Source: Dyadobacter luteus
GTDB taxonomy: Bacteria > Bacteroidota > Bacteroidia > Cytophagales > Spirosomataceae
Assembly (NCBI RefSeq): GCF_003383615.1
Contig: NZ_QNUL01000010.1
Location: 124,001-188,000, forward strand
Direction: 5' to 3'
Length of the DNA: 64,000 nt
Shown here piece after piece: positions 1-9,201 of the stretch. The translations under genes were made by a program, and so were the position numbers. A model generated the notes under the pieces. It was not told where the DNA came from. It did no database searches and saw only the letters and a program-made list of their open reading frames with translations. Within the stretch, counting starts at the first letter, position 1, and every line of letters begins with the position of its first letter.

Positions 1-354
1 GGCCAGCGAAATCAATTCATAGGGATTTTGGATCGATGGACTTCAGAAAATCCAAGTAATCAATACGTGAGTCCCGCTGTAGCAAGTCGTCTTCCTATAT
101 CCGATTATGTGGTAGAAAACGGCTCCTATCTGAGACTAAAAAATCTGATGTTAGGATATACCCTCCCCACATTGAAGGGAGTGAATAGGATCAGAATTTA
201 TGTAAGCGCCAATAATTTGTTTACAGTCACAAAATACACTGGGTTTGATCCCGAGGTGAACACTTATGCCGGCTCTACCACGCAAATTGGAATTGATAAT
301 CTGGTTTATCCTCAATCGAGATCCTTCCTTGGAGGAATTCAAGTAACCTTTTAA
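1..354 (+). CDS. SusC/RagA-family TonB-dependent outer membrane receptor, C-terminal end (partial)
   Basis: Only the last ~117 codons are inside the window; the reading frame is open from base 1, so the gene begins upstream. The visible part has the typical end of SusC porins: YLRLKNLMLGYTLP, then RIRIYVSANNLFTVTKYTGFDPEV and a last beta strand ending in phenylalanine (GGIQVTF) for outer-membrane barrel assembly. SusC proteins import oligosaccharides across the outer membrane with TonB energy, capped by SusD. The susD gene starts 4 bases after this stop, so the two are translationally close and surely in one operon. The substrate cannot be read from this fragment. Confidence 0.95.
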   Translation, partial: GQRNQFIGILDRWTSENPSNQYVSPAVASRLPISDYVVENGSYLRLKNLMLGYTLPTLKGVNRIRIYVSANNLFTVTKYTGFDPEVNTYAGSTTQIGIDNLVYPQSRSFLGGIQVTF

Positions 355-358
355 GAAC

Positions 359-1864
359 ATGACGAGCATGAATATTTTCAAAAAGTCGATATATAAAATT
401 GTCCCTGTTATCACGCTTGCCTTAGGAATGGGAGCTTGTGAGTTGGATGAGCAAGTATACTCTTCGATCTTCATAGACAATTTTTACAAAACAGCTTCAG
501 ATGCGGAAAAAGGTCTGCTTTCAGTTTATGATGCTATGGGGAAATTATACGGTGGCCCTGCTGCAACAATGGTTCCCGATTACGCTGCGGATCAGGTTTA
601 CCCGAGAGGCGTAGTAGGCCGAAATTCTCTGACACTTTTCACTTTTGAACCCACATACACCGTACAGAAAAGTGCGGGCAGGACTAATGAGTCACCACAG
701 GAGCTATGGAGCGCATCCTACGCAGGCATTGAAAGAGCTAACTGGATCATTACAAAGGTTCCAGATGCATCCATGGATGAAACCCGTAAGAAACAAATTA
801 TAGGAGAAGCCTATTTCCTGCGTGCGTTCTACCACTGGACTGTAGCAAAAAACTTTGGTAACGCAGTTGTTAAAACATCGCCAAGCTCATCTGAATCTGC
901 TGCTTACACCGGGATTAGTTCTAAAGCTGATGTTTATAAACAAATTTATGCCGATTTAGATCAGGCTACTCAATCGGGTCTCCTATCCTATCCGGCAGTT
1001 GCCAAAGGGCGTCCTTCCCGTGAAGCGGTAAGCGCACTCTATGCTAAGGTTGCTCTTTACAATGAAGATTGGACCAAAGCACTGGAAAAAGCTAATGAAG
1101 TAATTACCTCAGCTAAATACTCATTATTGCCCAATGTATTGGATGTCTACAGTTATTTGAAAGAGGATGCAGCTAGAGTCGAAAATATCTGGGCGTTCGA
1201 AGTTGACCCAATCAATCCTGGCACAGCTCATCAGTTGGTGGGCTTATGTGGCCCTACGGGCAGTAATGGGGTTGAGTACGCCAGAACCTCCTACGGCTCC
1301 ATGTTTGCTTATATGGCATTTTTCAAGTCTTTCGATCCACAAGATAAAAGGAGGCAGTTAATGGATACCATGTACCTTGGTAAAAATGGTCAATGGGTTC
1401 CTCAAAAAAGCATTACTCCCATAACCACAGAAGGAGTGTTAATCAAGAAATATCAAGATCCGGTGTCAACAACAGGATTTATACCCAACATTCCTATCCT
1501 ACGCTACGCAGATGTAGTCCTTATAGCAGCTGAAGCAGAAGCGCAACTGAACGGAAGCTCTGCAAAAGCTTATGAATACATTAACCTGATCAGAAAAAGA
1601 GCCGGATTAAAAGATCTTGCTACAGGACTTTCCAAAACGGCCTTTGTTGACGCGGTGATACAGGAACGCTCCTTCGAGTTTTTTGCGGAAGGCGACCGCT
1701 GGTATGATCTCACGAGAACAGGGAAATTCTTAACAGTTATTCCAAAGGCTGTCAATAGCGTTTATCCAAACCGCCCGGTACAAGCGAAACATAAATATTT
1801 TCCAATTCCTCAGGATGAGCTTAATGCAAATCCAAGACTGGAGCAAAATCCTGACTGGAAATAA
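359..1864 (+). CDS. SusD/RagB-family nutrient-binding outer membrane lipoprotein
   Basis: 501 residues. The N-terminus is a lipoprotein signal peptide with lipobox LGMGAC, which places the mature protein on the outer-membrane surface. The body matches the SusD family: N-terminal SusD-like domain, TPR-type helices (for example GEAYFLRAFYHWTVAKNFG), and the C-terminal RagB/SusD region with IPILRYADVVLIAAEA and ERSFEFFAEGDRWYDLTRTG, close to family signatures. It pairs with the SusC barrel directly upstream and binds the glycan at the cell surface. ATG at 359 is used; an alternative ATG lies three codons in and would leave the signal peptide intact. Substrate specificity is not visible. Confidence 0.96.
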   Translation: MTSMNIFKKSIYKIVPVITLALGMGACELDEQVYSSIFIDNFYKTASDAEKGLLSVYDAMGKLYGGPAATMVPDYAADQVYPRGVVGRNSLTLFTFEPTYTVQKSAGRTNESPQELWSASYAGIERANWIITKVPDASMDETRKKQIIGEAYFLRAFYHWTVAKNFGNAVVKTSPSSSESAAYTGISSKADVYKQIYADLDQATQSGLLSYPAVAKGRPSREAVSALYAKVALYNEDWTKALEKANEVITSAKYSLLPNVLDVYSYLKEDAARVENIWAFEVDPINPGTAHQLVGLCGPTGSNGVEYARTSYGSMFAYMAFFKSFDPQDKRRQLMDTMYLGKNGQWVPQKSITPITTEGVLIKKYQDPVSTTGFIPNIPILRYADVVLIAAEAEAQLNGSSAKAYEYINLIRKRAGLKDLATGLSKTAFVDAVIQERSFEFFAEGDRWYDLTRTGKFLTVIPKAVNSVYPNRPVQAKHKYFPIPQDELNANPRLEQNPDWK

Positions 1865-1887
1865 TTGAACATTCGACTATTGTACCG

Positions 1888-3024
1888 ATGCTAAAATCCA
1901 TTATCCTTTTACTACTATCTCACTTACCTCTGCTTGTATTAGCGGAGGTTAAAAGTGATGGTAGAGGAAAAGCGTATAGTGTTGCATCTCAAACTGAGTC
2001 GATCCGCCAGTTCACCATTACCGAAAGCGATACTAATTCCTATACTCTGAAACTGGCGCTGGATGATTCCGGAAGACCGAAATATTTCTTCCGGAACATC
2101 TTTACGCCGGTATGTTATACCAACGAATGCAAACCTGTTCATGTGGATTTTTACTGGGATCTGTTGGGAAATTATATCCGGTATGAAATGCCGAAGGGCA
2201 AAATTCTGACCAAAGTGGATCACGAAGAATTTAAGGAACAAGACTATCAGAAACTTGCTGACATCCTTTCACGCTCCAACTCTATTTTCGCTGACCTCAA
2301 AATGGAAGATTTGCTCACGAAAGGTACCGACAGTCTTACCGACAATGTAGATGCAAAAACAGGTGCTACCCTAAAAACCATCAAAAATGATGTGATAGAC
2401 GGGGCTGTATATACCTGCTTCACGCTTTGGCACATCGCCTACGGCAAACAGGTGATGGATAAAATGAAACAAATCACAGATTCCTACCTGAATGACGAAT
2501 TGCTTCACGAGTTTCTCAAAAGCAACAATTATCACTATCAGTACAGGGCAATGGAAAGTGTCATTGCTAAAAACGGGAAGGTGAAAAAATCATTCGAAGG
2601 TGACATTCAACAGGTGATTGCCGGCAAAAATTTGTTCACTGCCAGAACTGCCCTGCAAAATACGAATGCAGCTTTTTTTGCGGGTGATAGCAGGCAAAAT
2701 TGGCTTTGGAATACCTATCAATCAGGTTCTTATCCATTGCAAATTGCCATTCTGAAAAAACTCGGAACTATATCTGTCACAGACCATCTCGCCCAAAAGT
2801 TGGCTACCAGCATTGCGGGTTCTAACCAGGAACTGTTCCGTTTGAAGCTGGGAATCCTGGCAAAACAAAAGCAGCTATCAAACCAGACTCTGATTGCATT
2901 GGCAAAAAACATGGAAATGGACAATGAGGATTTTGCTTCGGAGATATATGAAACATTAGAGCGATTTCAACCTCAGAGTACAGAAGTAAAACAGAGAATA
3001 GAGTGGTACAAAAATCAGAGATGA
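1888..3024 (+). CDS. Secreted protein with ApbE-type flavinylation motif (candidate covalent-FMN carrier)
   Basis: 378 residues with a signal peptide (hydrophobic residues 3-18). No named enzyme family was recognised, but residues 155-161 read DAKTGAT, which fits the Dxx[ST]GA[ST] motif where ApbE attaches FMN through the last Ser/Thr (here T161), as in NqrC/RnfG. It is followed by a helix with GAVYTCFTLWHIAYG. Two cysteines, C76 and C81, lie in VCYTNEC just before a conserved-looking FYWDLLGNY stretch. The C-terminal half is helical, possibly HEAT-like. It starts 23 bases after susD, so it belongs to the SusCD operon, and an apbE gene lies ~2.4 kb downstream. The flavin-carrier role is inference from the motif and the neighbours. 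Confidence 0.7.
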   Translation: MLKSIILLLLSHLPLLVLAEVKSDGRGKAYSVASQTESIRQFTITESDTNSYTLKLALDDSGRPKYFFRNIFTPVCYTNECKPVHVDFYWDLLGNYIRYEMPKGKILTKVDHEEFKEQDYQKLADILSRSNSIFADLKMEDLLTKGTDSLTDNVDAKTGATLKTIKNDVIDGAVYTCFTLWHIAYGKQVMDKMKQITDSYLNDELLHEFLKSNNYHYQYRAMESVIAKNGKVKKSFEGDIQQVIAGKNLFTARTALQNTNAAFFAGDSRQNWLWNTYQSGSYPLQIAILKKLGTISVTDHLAQKLATSIAGSNQELFRLKLGILAKQKQLSNQTLIALAKNMEMDNEDFASEIYETLERFQPQSTEVKQRIEWYKNQR

Positions 3025-3260
3025 TGATGAATTGCAAAAGACGTACGGAATATTCAACCCTTACAGGGTTGCTGAATTTTCGGCCTATCTCATTGGTCCC
3101 CGGATTTCACCCGGAGCTATTCGTATTGAAGCCCTATGGGCTTACGGAGATTAGTGGAAAATGGCTATTTCATAGCCAAAGCCGATATGAACGTAAGTGC
3201 CAATAAACTTGACTAATTGAATCATATACCAATGAAGTGCTGACTAATCCTGAATACCCT
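3025..3260 (+). repeat. Intergenic cluster of short perfect palindromes
   Basis: This 236-base gap holds a row of small hairpins about 30 bases apart: AACCC-ttaca-GGGTT (3056-3070), a CCGG..CCGG pair near 3100-3114, AAGCCC-tat-GGGCTT (3129-3143) and TGGCTAT-ttc-ATAGCCA (3062+100 to 3178, i.e. 3162-3178). Spacer text such as gctattcgtattgaa separates them. The same style recurs at 63555-63611. I read it as an intergenic palindromic repeat of the kind common in Bacteroidota, not as coding sequence. Transcripts from the SusCD operon could be processed or attenuated here. Confidence 0.6.
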
Positions 3261-5060
3261 ATGAAAATCAAGCTAACTATACTTTTCCTATTCCTGACAC
3301 TTCGTCTTGCTGCTCAAAACCATGTGTTTGTGGAGACAGAATCTTTTGAAAACAAAGGAGGCTGGGTTATTGATCAACAATCATATGTTGTGATGAACTC
3401 CTCCTACATCATGGCGCATGGTATGGGTCGACCTGTGAAGGATGCATCAACTACCGTAAAATTCCCAAAAATCGGGAAGTATAAAGTCTGGATTCGTACA
3501 AAAGACTGGGCACCTTTTCCAAAAGGACCAGGCAAATTTCAGGTTTCGGTTGATGGAAATAAAATCAAACAAGTATTCGGAGAAAGTGGCTCCGACGAGT
3601 GGAAGTGGTATGATGGCGGAGAAGTGGACATCAAAAAAGAACAGGTGCAGCTGGCACTACATGACCTGACGGGTTTCAATGGTCGCTGTGATGCCGTACT
3701 ATTCACAGATGCCGCCAAATTCATGCCGCCCAATAAACTGGAAGAACTAACGGCTTTTCGCAGAAAACAACTCCTTCTTACCGAAACACCACGTTCAGCC
3801 GGAAGATTTGATATGGTGGTAGTTGGTGGTGGAATTGCCGGCACGTGCGCGGCCATTTCGGCAGCACGAATGGGGCTCAAAGTGGCTCTAATTCAGGATC
3901 GTCCTGTGCTGGGCGGTAACAATAGTTCTGAAGTGCGGGTACATCTGATGGGTGATGTGGACAAAAACCATTATCCAAAACTGGGACGCATTGTAAGAGA
4001 AATGGATAACGGTGATCCGGGAAACGGAAATCCTGATGCAAAAGAATACGGCGATAAACGCAAAACGGACATCATTAGAGGGGAGCCGAACATTTCTCTT
4101 TTCCTGAACACATTTGTATTTAAAGCTGAAAAACAGAATGACATCATCACGGCAGTTGTAGGCAGAGATATAGCCACCAATCAGGAAACTCGTTTTGAAG
4201 GTTCATTTTTCTCTGACTGTACAGGTGACGGAACACTTGGTTTCCTTGCCGGAGCAGATTTCAGAATGGGACGTGAAAGTAAAGCCGAAACGGGTGAATC
4301 CTATGCATCCGAAAAAGCAGATGATTTCACATTGGGAACTTCCAACCTGTGGGCTTCCCTCCCATCCGATTCTGTAACTTCATTTCCTGCAACTCCATGG
4401 GCACTACAATTCTCCGATGAATACCACATCGACCAGACAAAATCGGATTGGGAATGGGAAACTGGTTTTGGCAATTTCAACACCATTACCCAGGCAGAAC
4501 AAATCCGTGACCATAACCTGAGAGCGATTTATGGCAACTGGTCCTATTTGAAAAACAGTAAAAAGGAAAAGTATAGTAAACAGGAACTCGCCTGGGTGGC
4601 ATACATCGGTGGAAAACGTGAATCAAGAAGGCTAATTGGTGACCACATCCTCAACCAGATGGATATACAGGAAGGCAAGTTTTACCCTGATGGATCGGTA
4701 ACCGCAACATGGACGATTGATCTGCACTTCCCGAACGAAAAGAACAGCAAGTATTTTGAAGGACAGGAATTTTTCGCAAGTACCAAACATATCAAGGTCG
4801 CTCCATACACCATCCCCTATCGCTGTCTGTATTCAAAGAACATTCAGAATTTATTCATGGCGGGAAGGAATATAAGCACTACGCATGTGGCTTTTGGTAG
4901 TACACGTGTGATGCGTACCTGTGGCATGATGGGCGAAGTAGTAGGATTTGCAGCCTCCTTGGCAGCAAAGTACAAAACCACACCAAGAGGGATATATGAA
5001 CAGCATTTACCGGAACTGGTAGGCATATTAAAAGGGGAAACACTTGCTCCACAGCCATGA
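3261..5060 (+). CDS. Exported FAD-dependent oxidoreductase (FAD_oxidored family) with N-terminal beta domain
   Basis: 599 residues from ATG 3261, which begins a clean signal peptide ending in AAQ; the in-frame GTG 24 bases upstream would put an unlikely tail before it. Residues ~20-160 form a beta-sandwich-like domain (FVETESF, WYDGGEV), similar to ligand-binding modules fused to such enzymes. The flavin domain starts near residue 183 with VVVGGGIAGTCAAISAAR (GxGxxG dinucleotide fold), then QDRPVLGGNNSSEVRV and, near the end, NLFMAGRNISTTHVAFGSTR and MRTCGMMGEVVG, typical of the FAD_oxidored (PF12831) group found in glycan loci. Substrate unknown; sugar oxidation is plausible from context. 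A paralogous flavin domain is encoded at 13174. Confidence 0.85.
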   Translation: MKIKLTILFLFLTLRLAAQNHVFVETESFENKGGWVIDQQSYVVMNSSYIMAHGMGRPVKDASTTVKFPKIGKYKVWIRTKDWAPFPKGPGKFQVSVDGNKIKQVFGESGSDEWKWYDGGEVDIKKEQVQLALHDLTGFNGRCDAVLFTDAAKFMPPNKLEELTAFRRKQLLLTETPRSAGRFDMVVVGGGIAGTCAAISAARMGLKVALIQDRPVLGGNNSSEVRVHLMGDVDKNHYPKLGRIVREMDNGDPGNGNPDAKEYGDKRKTDIIRGEPNISLFLNTFVFKAEKQNDIITAVVGRDIATNQETRFEGSFFSDCTGDGTLGFLAGADFRMGRESKAETGESYASEKADDFTLGTSNLWASLPSDSVTSFPATPWALQFSDEYHIDQTKSDWEWETGFGNFNTITQAEQIRDHNLRAIYGNWSYLKNSKKEKYSKQELAWVAYIGGKRESRRLIGDHILNQMDIQEGKFYPDGSVTATWTIDLHFPNEKNSKYFEGQEFFASTKHIKVAPYTIPYRCLYSKNIQNLFMAGRNISTTHVAFGSTRVMRTCGMMGEVVGFAASLAAKYKTTPRGIYEQHLPELVGILKGETLAPQP

Positions 5061-5427
5061 TTTTGTTGCCACGGATGTTCATGGTTAAGCTTTACAATTG
5101 CCACGGATACACAGATTAACACGAATAGAAGAGATCACCATCCGTGTTAATCCGTGCATCCGTGGCAAATGCAAAATGTTACATCCCGACGGGATTTATA
5201 AATGTGATCCGGATTACTTTTTCTACCGAAATGACATCGCTACGCGATTAATTACAGTCAATTATCAAAGCCTATAAGTAAAGCATTTAAATGGGTAGAC
5301 TCAATATTCGAAGCAAATATTTTCAAATGCCAGAGGCATGAAATATCGGTAGACAAACAAACAGACCGAACTATTTGAAATGCCGTCAGGCATGTAATGA
5401 TAAATTAAGAAACTCAAAAAAACGTCA
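5061..5427 (+). repeat. 367-base gap with a long imperfect inverted repeat and palindromic tags
   Basis: No gene is visible. Bases 5098-5126 and 5140-5168 are near-perfect inverted arms (26 of 29 match; both contain TTGCCACGGAT and GATTAACACG) that would form a strong hairpin. Further on are ATCCC-gac-GGGAT (5186-5200 area), ATCGC-tac-GCGAT (5236-5248), ATGCC-aga-GGCAT (5327-5339) followed by GAAATATCGGTAGA (5340-5353), and TGCC-gtca-GGCA (5381-5392). The tag TCTACCGAAATG at 5222-5233 is the reverse complement of that GAAAT..CGGTAGA tail, so two copies face each other. This is a mosaic of dispersed intergenic repeats. Confidence 0.6.
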
Positions 5428-6429
5428 GTGAATTATTCAAAGTTGATATCGGCGACATTCTTACTTCTTCTTCTCACGGAGAACAGGATCGCTGCGCAAC
5501 AAATGGTTTCGATCAACGGCACTGCTCAGGGCACAACTTACCACATCAAATATTTCGATGTACAAAACCGGAACCTGAAAACACATATTGATTCTATTCT
5601 GACGGAGTTTGATAAAAGTCTGTCCTTGTATCGGGAAGACTCTGAACTGTCGCTATTCAACCGTTCACATGCGATCAGACTCACTACCCCTTATTTCTAT
5701 CCCGTGCTGGTGAAGTCGAAAGAAGTGTATGAAGCCACGGAAGGAATGTTTGATCCAACTATCCTGCCCCTTACAGAGGCTTATGGATTCGGAGCGAAAA
5801 AGACCAATCCCATCTCCGATATAGCAACGGATTCAATATTAAGCCTGATCGGATTCGGGCAAATTCAGTTTGACTCAATCATGGTCAGTAAAAATAAAGA
5901 ACACGTCCGCCTTGATTTCAATGGTATCGCACAGGGATATTCCGTAGACGTAATCAGCCGATTTTTAGAAGAAAAAAACATCAACCGGTATATGGTTGAA
6001 ATAGGCGGAGAGATTTTTTGCAAAGGCTCTAAAAATGAAGGTTCACCGTGGATCAGCGGTATAGAAAACCCTTTAAAACCAGGTTCATTAGTAACTAAAG
6101 TTACACTTCAAAACCGAGCTATGACCACCGCCGGAAACTATCGCAATCATTTCAAAAAAGACGGTTTAGTCTTCAATCACCTTATCAATCCAAAAACAGG
6201 TTCCATGGAGCAAACCTCATTACTCAGCGTAACTGTTTTTGCGCCAGACGCAGTTTCTGCTGATGCTTATGATACAGCATTTTTTGTCATGGGAATCGAA
6301 AAGACGAAAGCCTTTCTTAAAACCAGAAAAGATCTGGATGTATTTCTGGTGTATCAGAACGCATCCGGTAAGTTAATTACCTATGCATCAGACGGCATTA
6401 AAGACTTTATTCAATCAGTATCCAATTAA
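5428..6429 (+). CDS. apbE: FAD:protein FMN transferase
   Basis: 333 residues from GTG 5428, with a signal peptide ending near IAAQ, so it acts in the periplasm. ApbE splits FAD and links FMN by a phosphoester to Ser/Thr of target proteins, Mg-dependent. Family motifs are in order: DKSLSLYREDSELSLFNR, GMFDPTILPL, the flavin-site DFNGIAQGYSVD, EIGGEI, MTTAGNYRNHF, HLINPKTGS and ADAYDTAFFVMG with the metal-site aspartate. Length is normal for the family. Its place inside a glycan locus, downstream of a secreted protein with the acceptor motif (1888-3024), suggests that protein is its client; no nqr or rnf genes are in the window. Confidence 0.93.
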   Translation: MNYSKLISATFLLLLLTENRIAAQQMVSINGTAQGTTYHIKYFDVQNRNLKTHIDSILTEFDKSLSLYREDSELSLFNRSHAIRLTTPYFYPVLVKSKEVYEATEGMFDPTILPLTEAYGFGAKKTNPISDIATDSILSLIGFGQIQFDSIMVSKNKEHVRLDFNGIAQGYSVDVISRFLEEKNINRYMVEIGGEIFCKGSKNEGSPWISGIENPLKPGSLVTKVTLQNRAMTTAGNYRNHFKKDGLVFNHLINPKTGSMEQTSLLSVTVFAPDAVSADAYDTAFFVMGIEKTKAFLKTRKDLDVFLVYQNASGKLITYASDGIKDFIQSVSN

Positions 6430-6462
6430 ATCCGGTTTGCATAAACCAGTATCATTTTCATA

Positions 6463-9051
6463 ATGACGACATTCAGATACATATTATTTCTTTTTCTTCT
6501 CACAGGTCAGCACTGCATTATTGCCCAGTCAAAAAAAGCAGGTGAACTCAGCAATGAGCACATTCGCTTACAATGGCAAAAAGCAGCAACCGGCGACTTG
6601 AAAATCGCAAATATAGAGATCCGGAAAAATGGCAAATGGATCAGTGCCCTGACTCCATCCGGTGAGTATACACTGTTGTATTCGGAAACAAAACCTTCTG
6701 ATGAACCCAAGGAAACTTTTGACAAAATCACCGGAGGAAAATTCCCCGAGGAAGCATACCATTATCAGCAGTTGCAATGGAAAGAAAGTACAACCGAAGT
6801 GGCTCTCAACACTGGCGGAACGGCTCTGCATTTTTTCCCTGACCAAATTACTGTCAAAGGAAAAGAAATAGAGCTCAGAAAAGATACCGAACTGGCAACC
6901 ATTGTATCGAACTGGAAACTGGATACCACACACCCAAATGACATTCTGGTTTCTATGAAACTCATTCCCAAGAAAAAGGGATATTACTCGCTGGCAACAC
7001 CTGCTCTGGCCACGCTACCGGTCGGACAGATGTCATGGGTTTCCGTTCCCGGTTATTTTCAGGGCAATTTTATGCAACCCAACTTTGCACTTTCGTATGC
7101 TTACGGGCATGGCATTCCATCCCGCCCTGTGGTATATCGTGAGCGTTGTGCTTCCACATTGAGTCCGTTGGTTAGTTCGAAAAACGGAATTACCTTATCA
7201 GTCATTCCTGATCCGGGTTTAGCAAGAGACCCATGGGCAAAAGATAAATACTCGCAAACGGACTGGAATATCGGCTTGTCACACATGAATCGCAAGGCAG
7301 AGCTTTCTCCAACATTGTACTATCCTGTATTAGGCGAGAGCGCTTCCGATCTGAATCCAAATCAGGAGATTAACTATTCGTTCCGGTATAGCCTTATTGC
7401 GGACGACTGGTTCCGTGCAGTAAATCATGCTGCCTACGATGTATACCAATTTGGAAAAACACTGCCGCTCCGCCAGAGCACGCAGTCGCTTACCAACCGG
7501 ATCGAAAACATGCATCATTATCTCACCGATCCTAAAACTTCGCTTTGGAATATTGAAGAATATAAAGGCAGACAAATTGGCGCGCAGTCGTACCTGGGCG
7601 GTGTGGTAGGCTCCAACAAAGACGCCATGAAAAATGCTGATTACGGCGCTATGTGGATGCTGGCCAATGCGACAAAAGATCCTGAATTGAAAGAAAAAGT
7701 GCTTCCCCCAGCGCTCAACTTCAAGCTCGTACAGCAAGACACAGAAGATGGTTTTTTCAAAGGCGCTATTGAAGGTCAATATTATCTTGCGAAAAAGAAA
7801 AAGTTCGTGGAAGAATGGGGAGAAGTGGTAGAGCCTATCGCACTCACCTATTATGTGATGCTGGATATTGGCAACATGCTGCTTTTTGAACCGGACAATT
7901 CCGAACTGAAAGACAGACTTCGTTTCGGCGCAGAAAAATTACTTTCATGGCAAAAGCCGGATGGCAGTTTTGCCGTTGCGTACGACAGGAAAACCACTGA
8001 ACAGCTTTTCAAAGATATCAAAGATGTAAGGCCTTCTTTCTATGGATTATTGGTTGCCTACAGGATTCTGAAAGATGAGAAATACCTGAAAGCAGCACAA
8101 AAGGGTGCGAATTGGTTGATTAAAAACTCTGTTGAAACAGGAGCATTCCTGGGAGTATGTGGCGATGCACGTTATGCACCCGACTTTGCTACCGGGCAAT
8201 CGGCACAAGCATTTCTGGATCTTTATGATCTGACCAAAGACCAAAAATACAGGGAAGCAGCCATTACCTGCGCTAAAATCTACACTACCTCAGTATACAC
8301 ACACCCCATCGCAAGTGAACGTATCAAAACTGTGAATGGAACCGAACGACGTGATTGGGAGATAAGCCAGACCGGTCTCAGCTTTGAACATGGAGGTATA
8401 TTCGGTTCTGCTACGCGCCATGGTCCTATTCAGCTGGCAAGCCATGCAGGCATGTTTCTGCGCATGTATGGTATTACAGGCGAACAGATTTTTGCTGACA
8501 TGGCGCGTTCTGCAGCGATTGGCAGGGATGCTTTTGTGGACAGTAAAACGAGTGTAGCCTCTTACTACTGGCAGGCGATGAATAAAGGAGCGGGCCCCTA
8601 CCCGCATCATGCGTGGTGGCAGGTCGGCTGGATCACCGACTACCTGATGTCCGAAATCGAGCTCCGTTCTGCCGGAAAGGTATCATTTCCAAGGGGTTTT
8701 GTCACTCCAAAAGTCGGACCACATCAAACCTATGGTTTTGCTCCTGGAGATGTGTATGGCAAAAAAGCGGATCTGGTGATCAGAGAAGGATTCGTAACGG
8801 GAAATACACCAGTTGTAGATCCGATTCTGGCAGAAAATACAGAGGGTAATCAGGCCTTCATCATCTTGCTGAACAATCGGGCTCAGCCAAGTGAAGGGAA
8901 AATCGCCCTTAATCCTGAAAAATGGGCAGTGGGCAAAAAGATAAAAAGCATTACGACAACTACTTCAAATAAAAAGATTTCTAATGGACAGTCAATTGAA
9001 TATCAACTACCTGGATTTGGAATGGAAGTGTACACCATGACATTTGAATAG
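6463..9051 (+). CDS. Secreted (alpha/alpha)-barrel glycosidase- or lyase-like protein
   Basis: 862 residues with signal peptide ending CIIAQ. Residues ~25-310 look beta-rich; residues ~330-760 are an alpha-helical repeat region with several glycan-enzyme-like elements, such as GAMWMLANATKDPELKE, LLSWQKPDGSFAVAYD, ALTYYVMLDIGNMLL, ADMARSAAIGRD and PYPHHAWWQVGW, as in (alpha/alpha)6 toroid glycoside hydrolases and lyases; a beta C-terminal domain follows. I cannot assign a CAZy family or catalytic residues by eye. It is 33 bases after apbE and precedes the symporter gene, so it probably cuts the oligosaccharide brought in by SusC/SusD. Confidence 0.65.
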   Translation: MTTFRYILFLFLLTGQHCIIAQSKKAGELSNEHIRLQWQKAATGDLKIANIEIRKNGKWISALTPSGEYTLLYSETKPSDEPKETFDKITGGKFPEEAYHYQQLQWKESTTEVALNTGGTALHFFPDQITVKGKEIELRKDTELATIVSNWKLDTTHPNDILVSMKLIPKKKGYYSLATPALATLPVGQMSWVSVPGYFQGNFMQPNFALSYAYGHGIPSRPVVYRERCASTLSPLVSSKNGITLSVIPDPGLARDPWAKDKYSQTDWNIGLSHMNRKAELSPTLYYPVLGESASDLNPNQEINYSFRYSLIADDWFRAVNHAAYDVYQFGKTLPLRQSTQSLTNRIENMHHYLTDPKTSLWNIEEYKGRQIGAQSYLGGVVGSNKDAMKNADYGAMWMLANATKDPELKEKVLPPALNFKLVQQDTEDGFFKGAIEGQYYLAKKKKFVEEWGEVVEPIALTYYVMLDIGNMLLFEPDNSELKDRLRFGAEKLLSWQKPDGSFAVAYDRKTTEQLFKDIKDVRPSFYGLLVAYRILKDEKYLKAAQKGANWLIKNSVETGAFLGVCGDARYAPDFATGQSAQAFLDLYDLTKDQKYREAAITCAKIYTTSVYTHPIASERIKTVNGTERRDWEISQTGLSFEHGGIFGSATRHGPIQLASHAGMFLRMYGITGEQIFADMARSAAIGRDAFVDSKTSVASYYWQAMNKGAGPYPHHAWWQVGWITDYLMSEIELRSAGKVSFPRGFVTPKVGPHQTYGFAPGDVYGKKADLVIREGFVTGNTPVVDPILAENTEGNQAFIILLNNRAQPSEGKIALNPEKWAVGKKIKSITTTTSNKKISNGQSIEYQLPGFGMEVYTMTFE

Positions 9052-9164
9052 AAGATAAAAATCACGCGAAGAAAAAGAAGCTCAACGCAAAGACCGCAAA
9101 AATTAGCTGCCATATCTAGCTTAATTCTGATTTGGGTTGGAAAAACAAGAACCATCAAAACACA

Positions 9165-9199
9165 AGCCTACAGCCGACTGCTGAAAGCCGATAGCCAAT
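9165..9199 (+). repeat. Heptad repeat array AGCCnnn x5 abutting a start codon
   Basis: Five 7-base units in register: AGCCTAC, AGCCGAC, TGCTGAA, AGCCGAT, AGCCAAT. The array ends 2 bases before the ATG of the symporter gene at 9202. It has the same period and placement as the arrays in the sulfur cluster (18642-18675, 26566-26600). No matching inverted arm was seen after the upstream stop codon at 9051. Confidence 0.65.
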
Positions 9200-9201
9200 T
9201 T

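Noticed and set aside
151..480. 109-codon minus-strand frame over the susC-susD junction
   Set aside because: Lies fully opposite two clear genes and lacks protein-like features.
3003..3206. 67-codon open frame on the plus strand after the flavin-carrier gene
   Set aside because: It runs through the row of palindromes and overlaps the previous gene; composition is repeat-derived, with no signal or family likeness.
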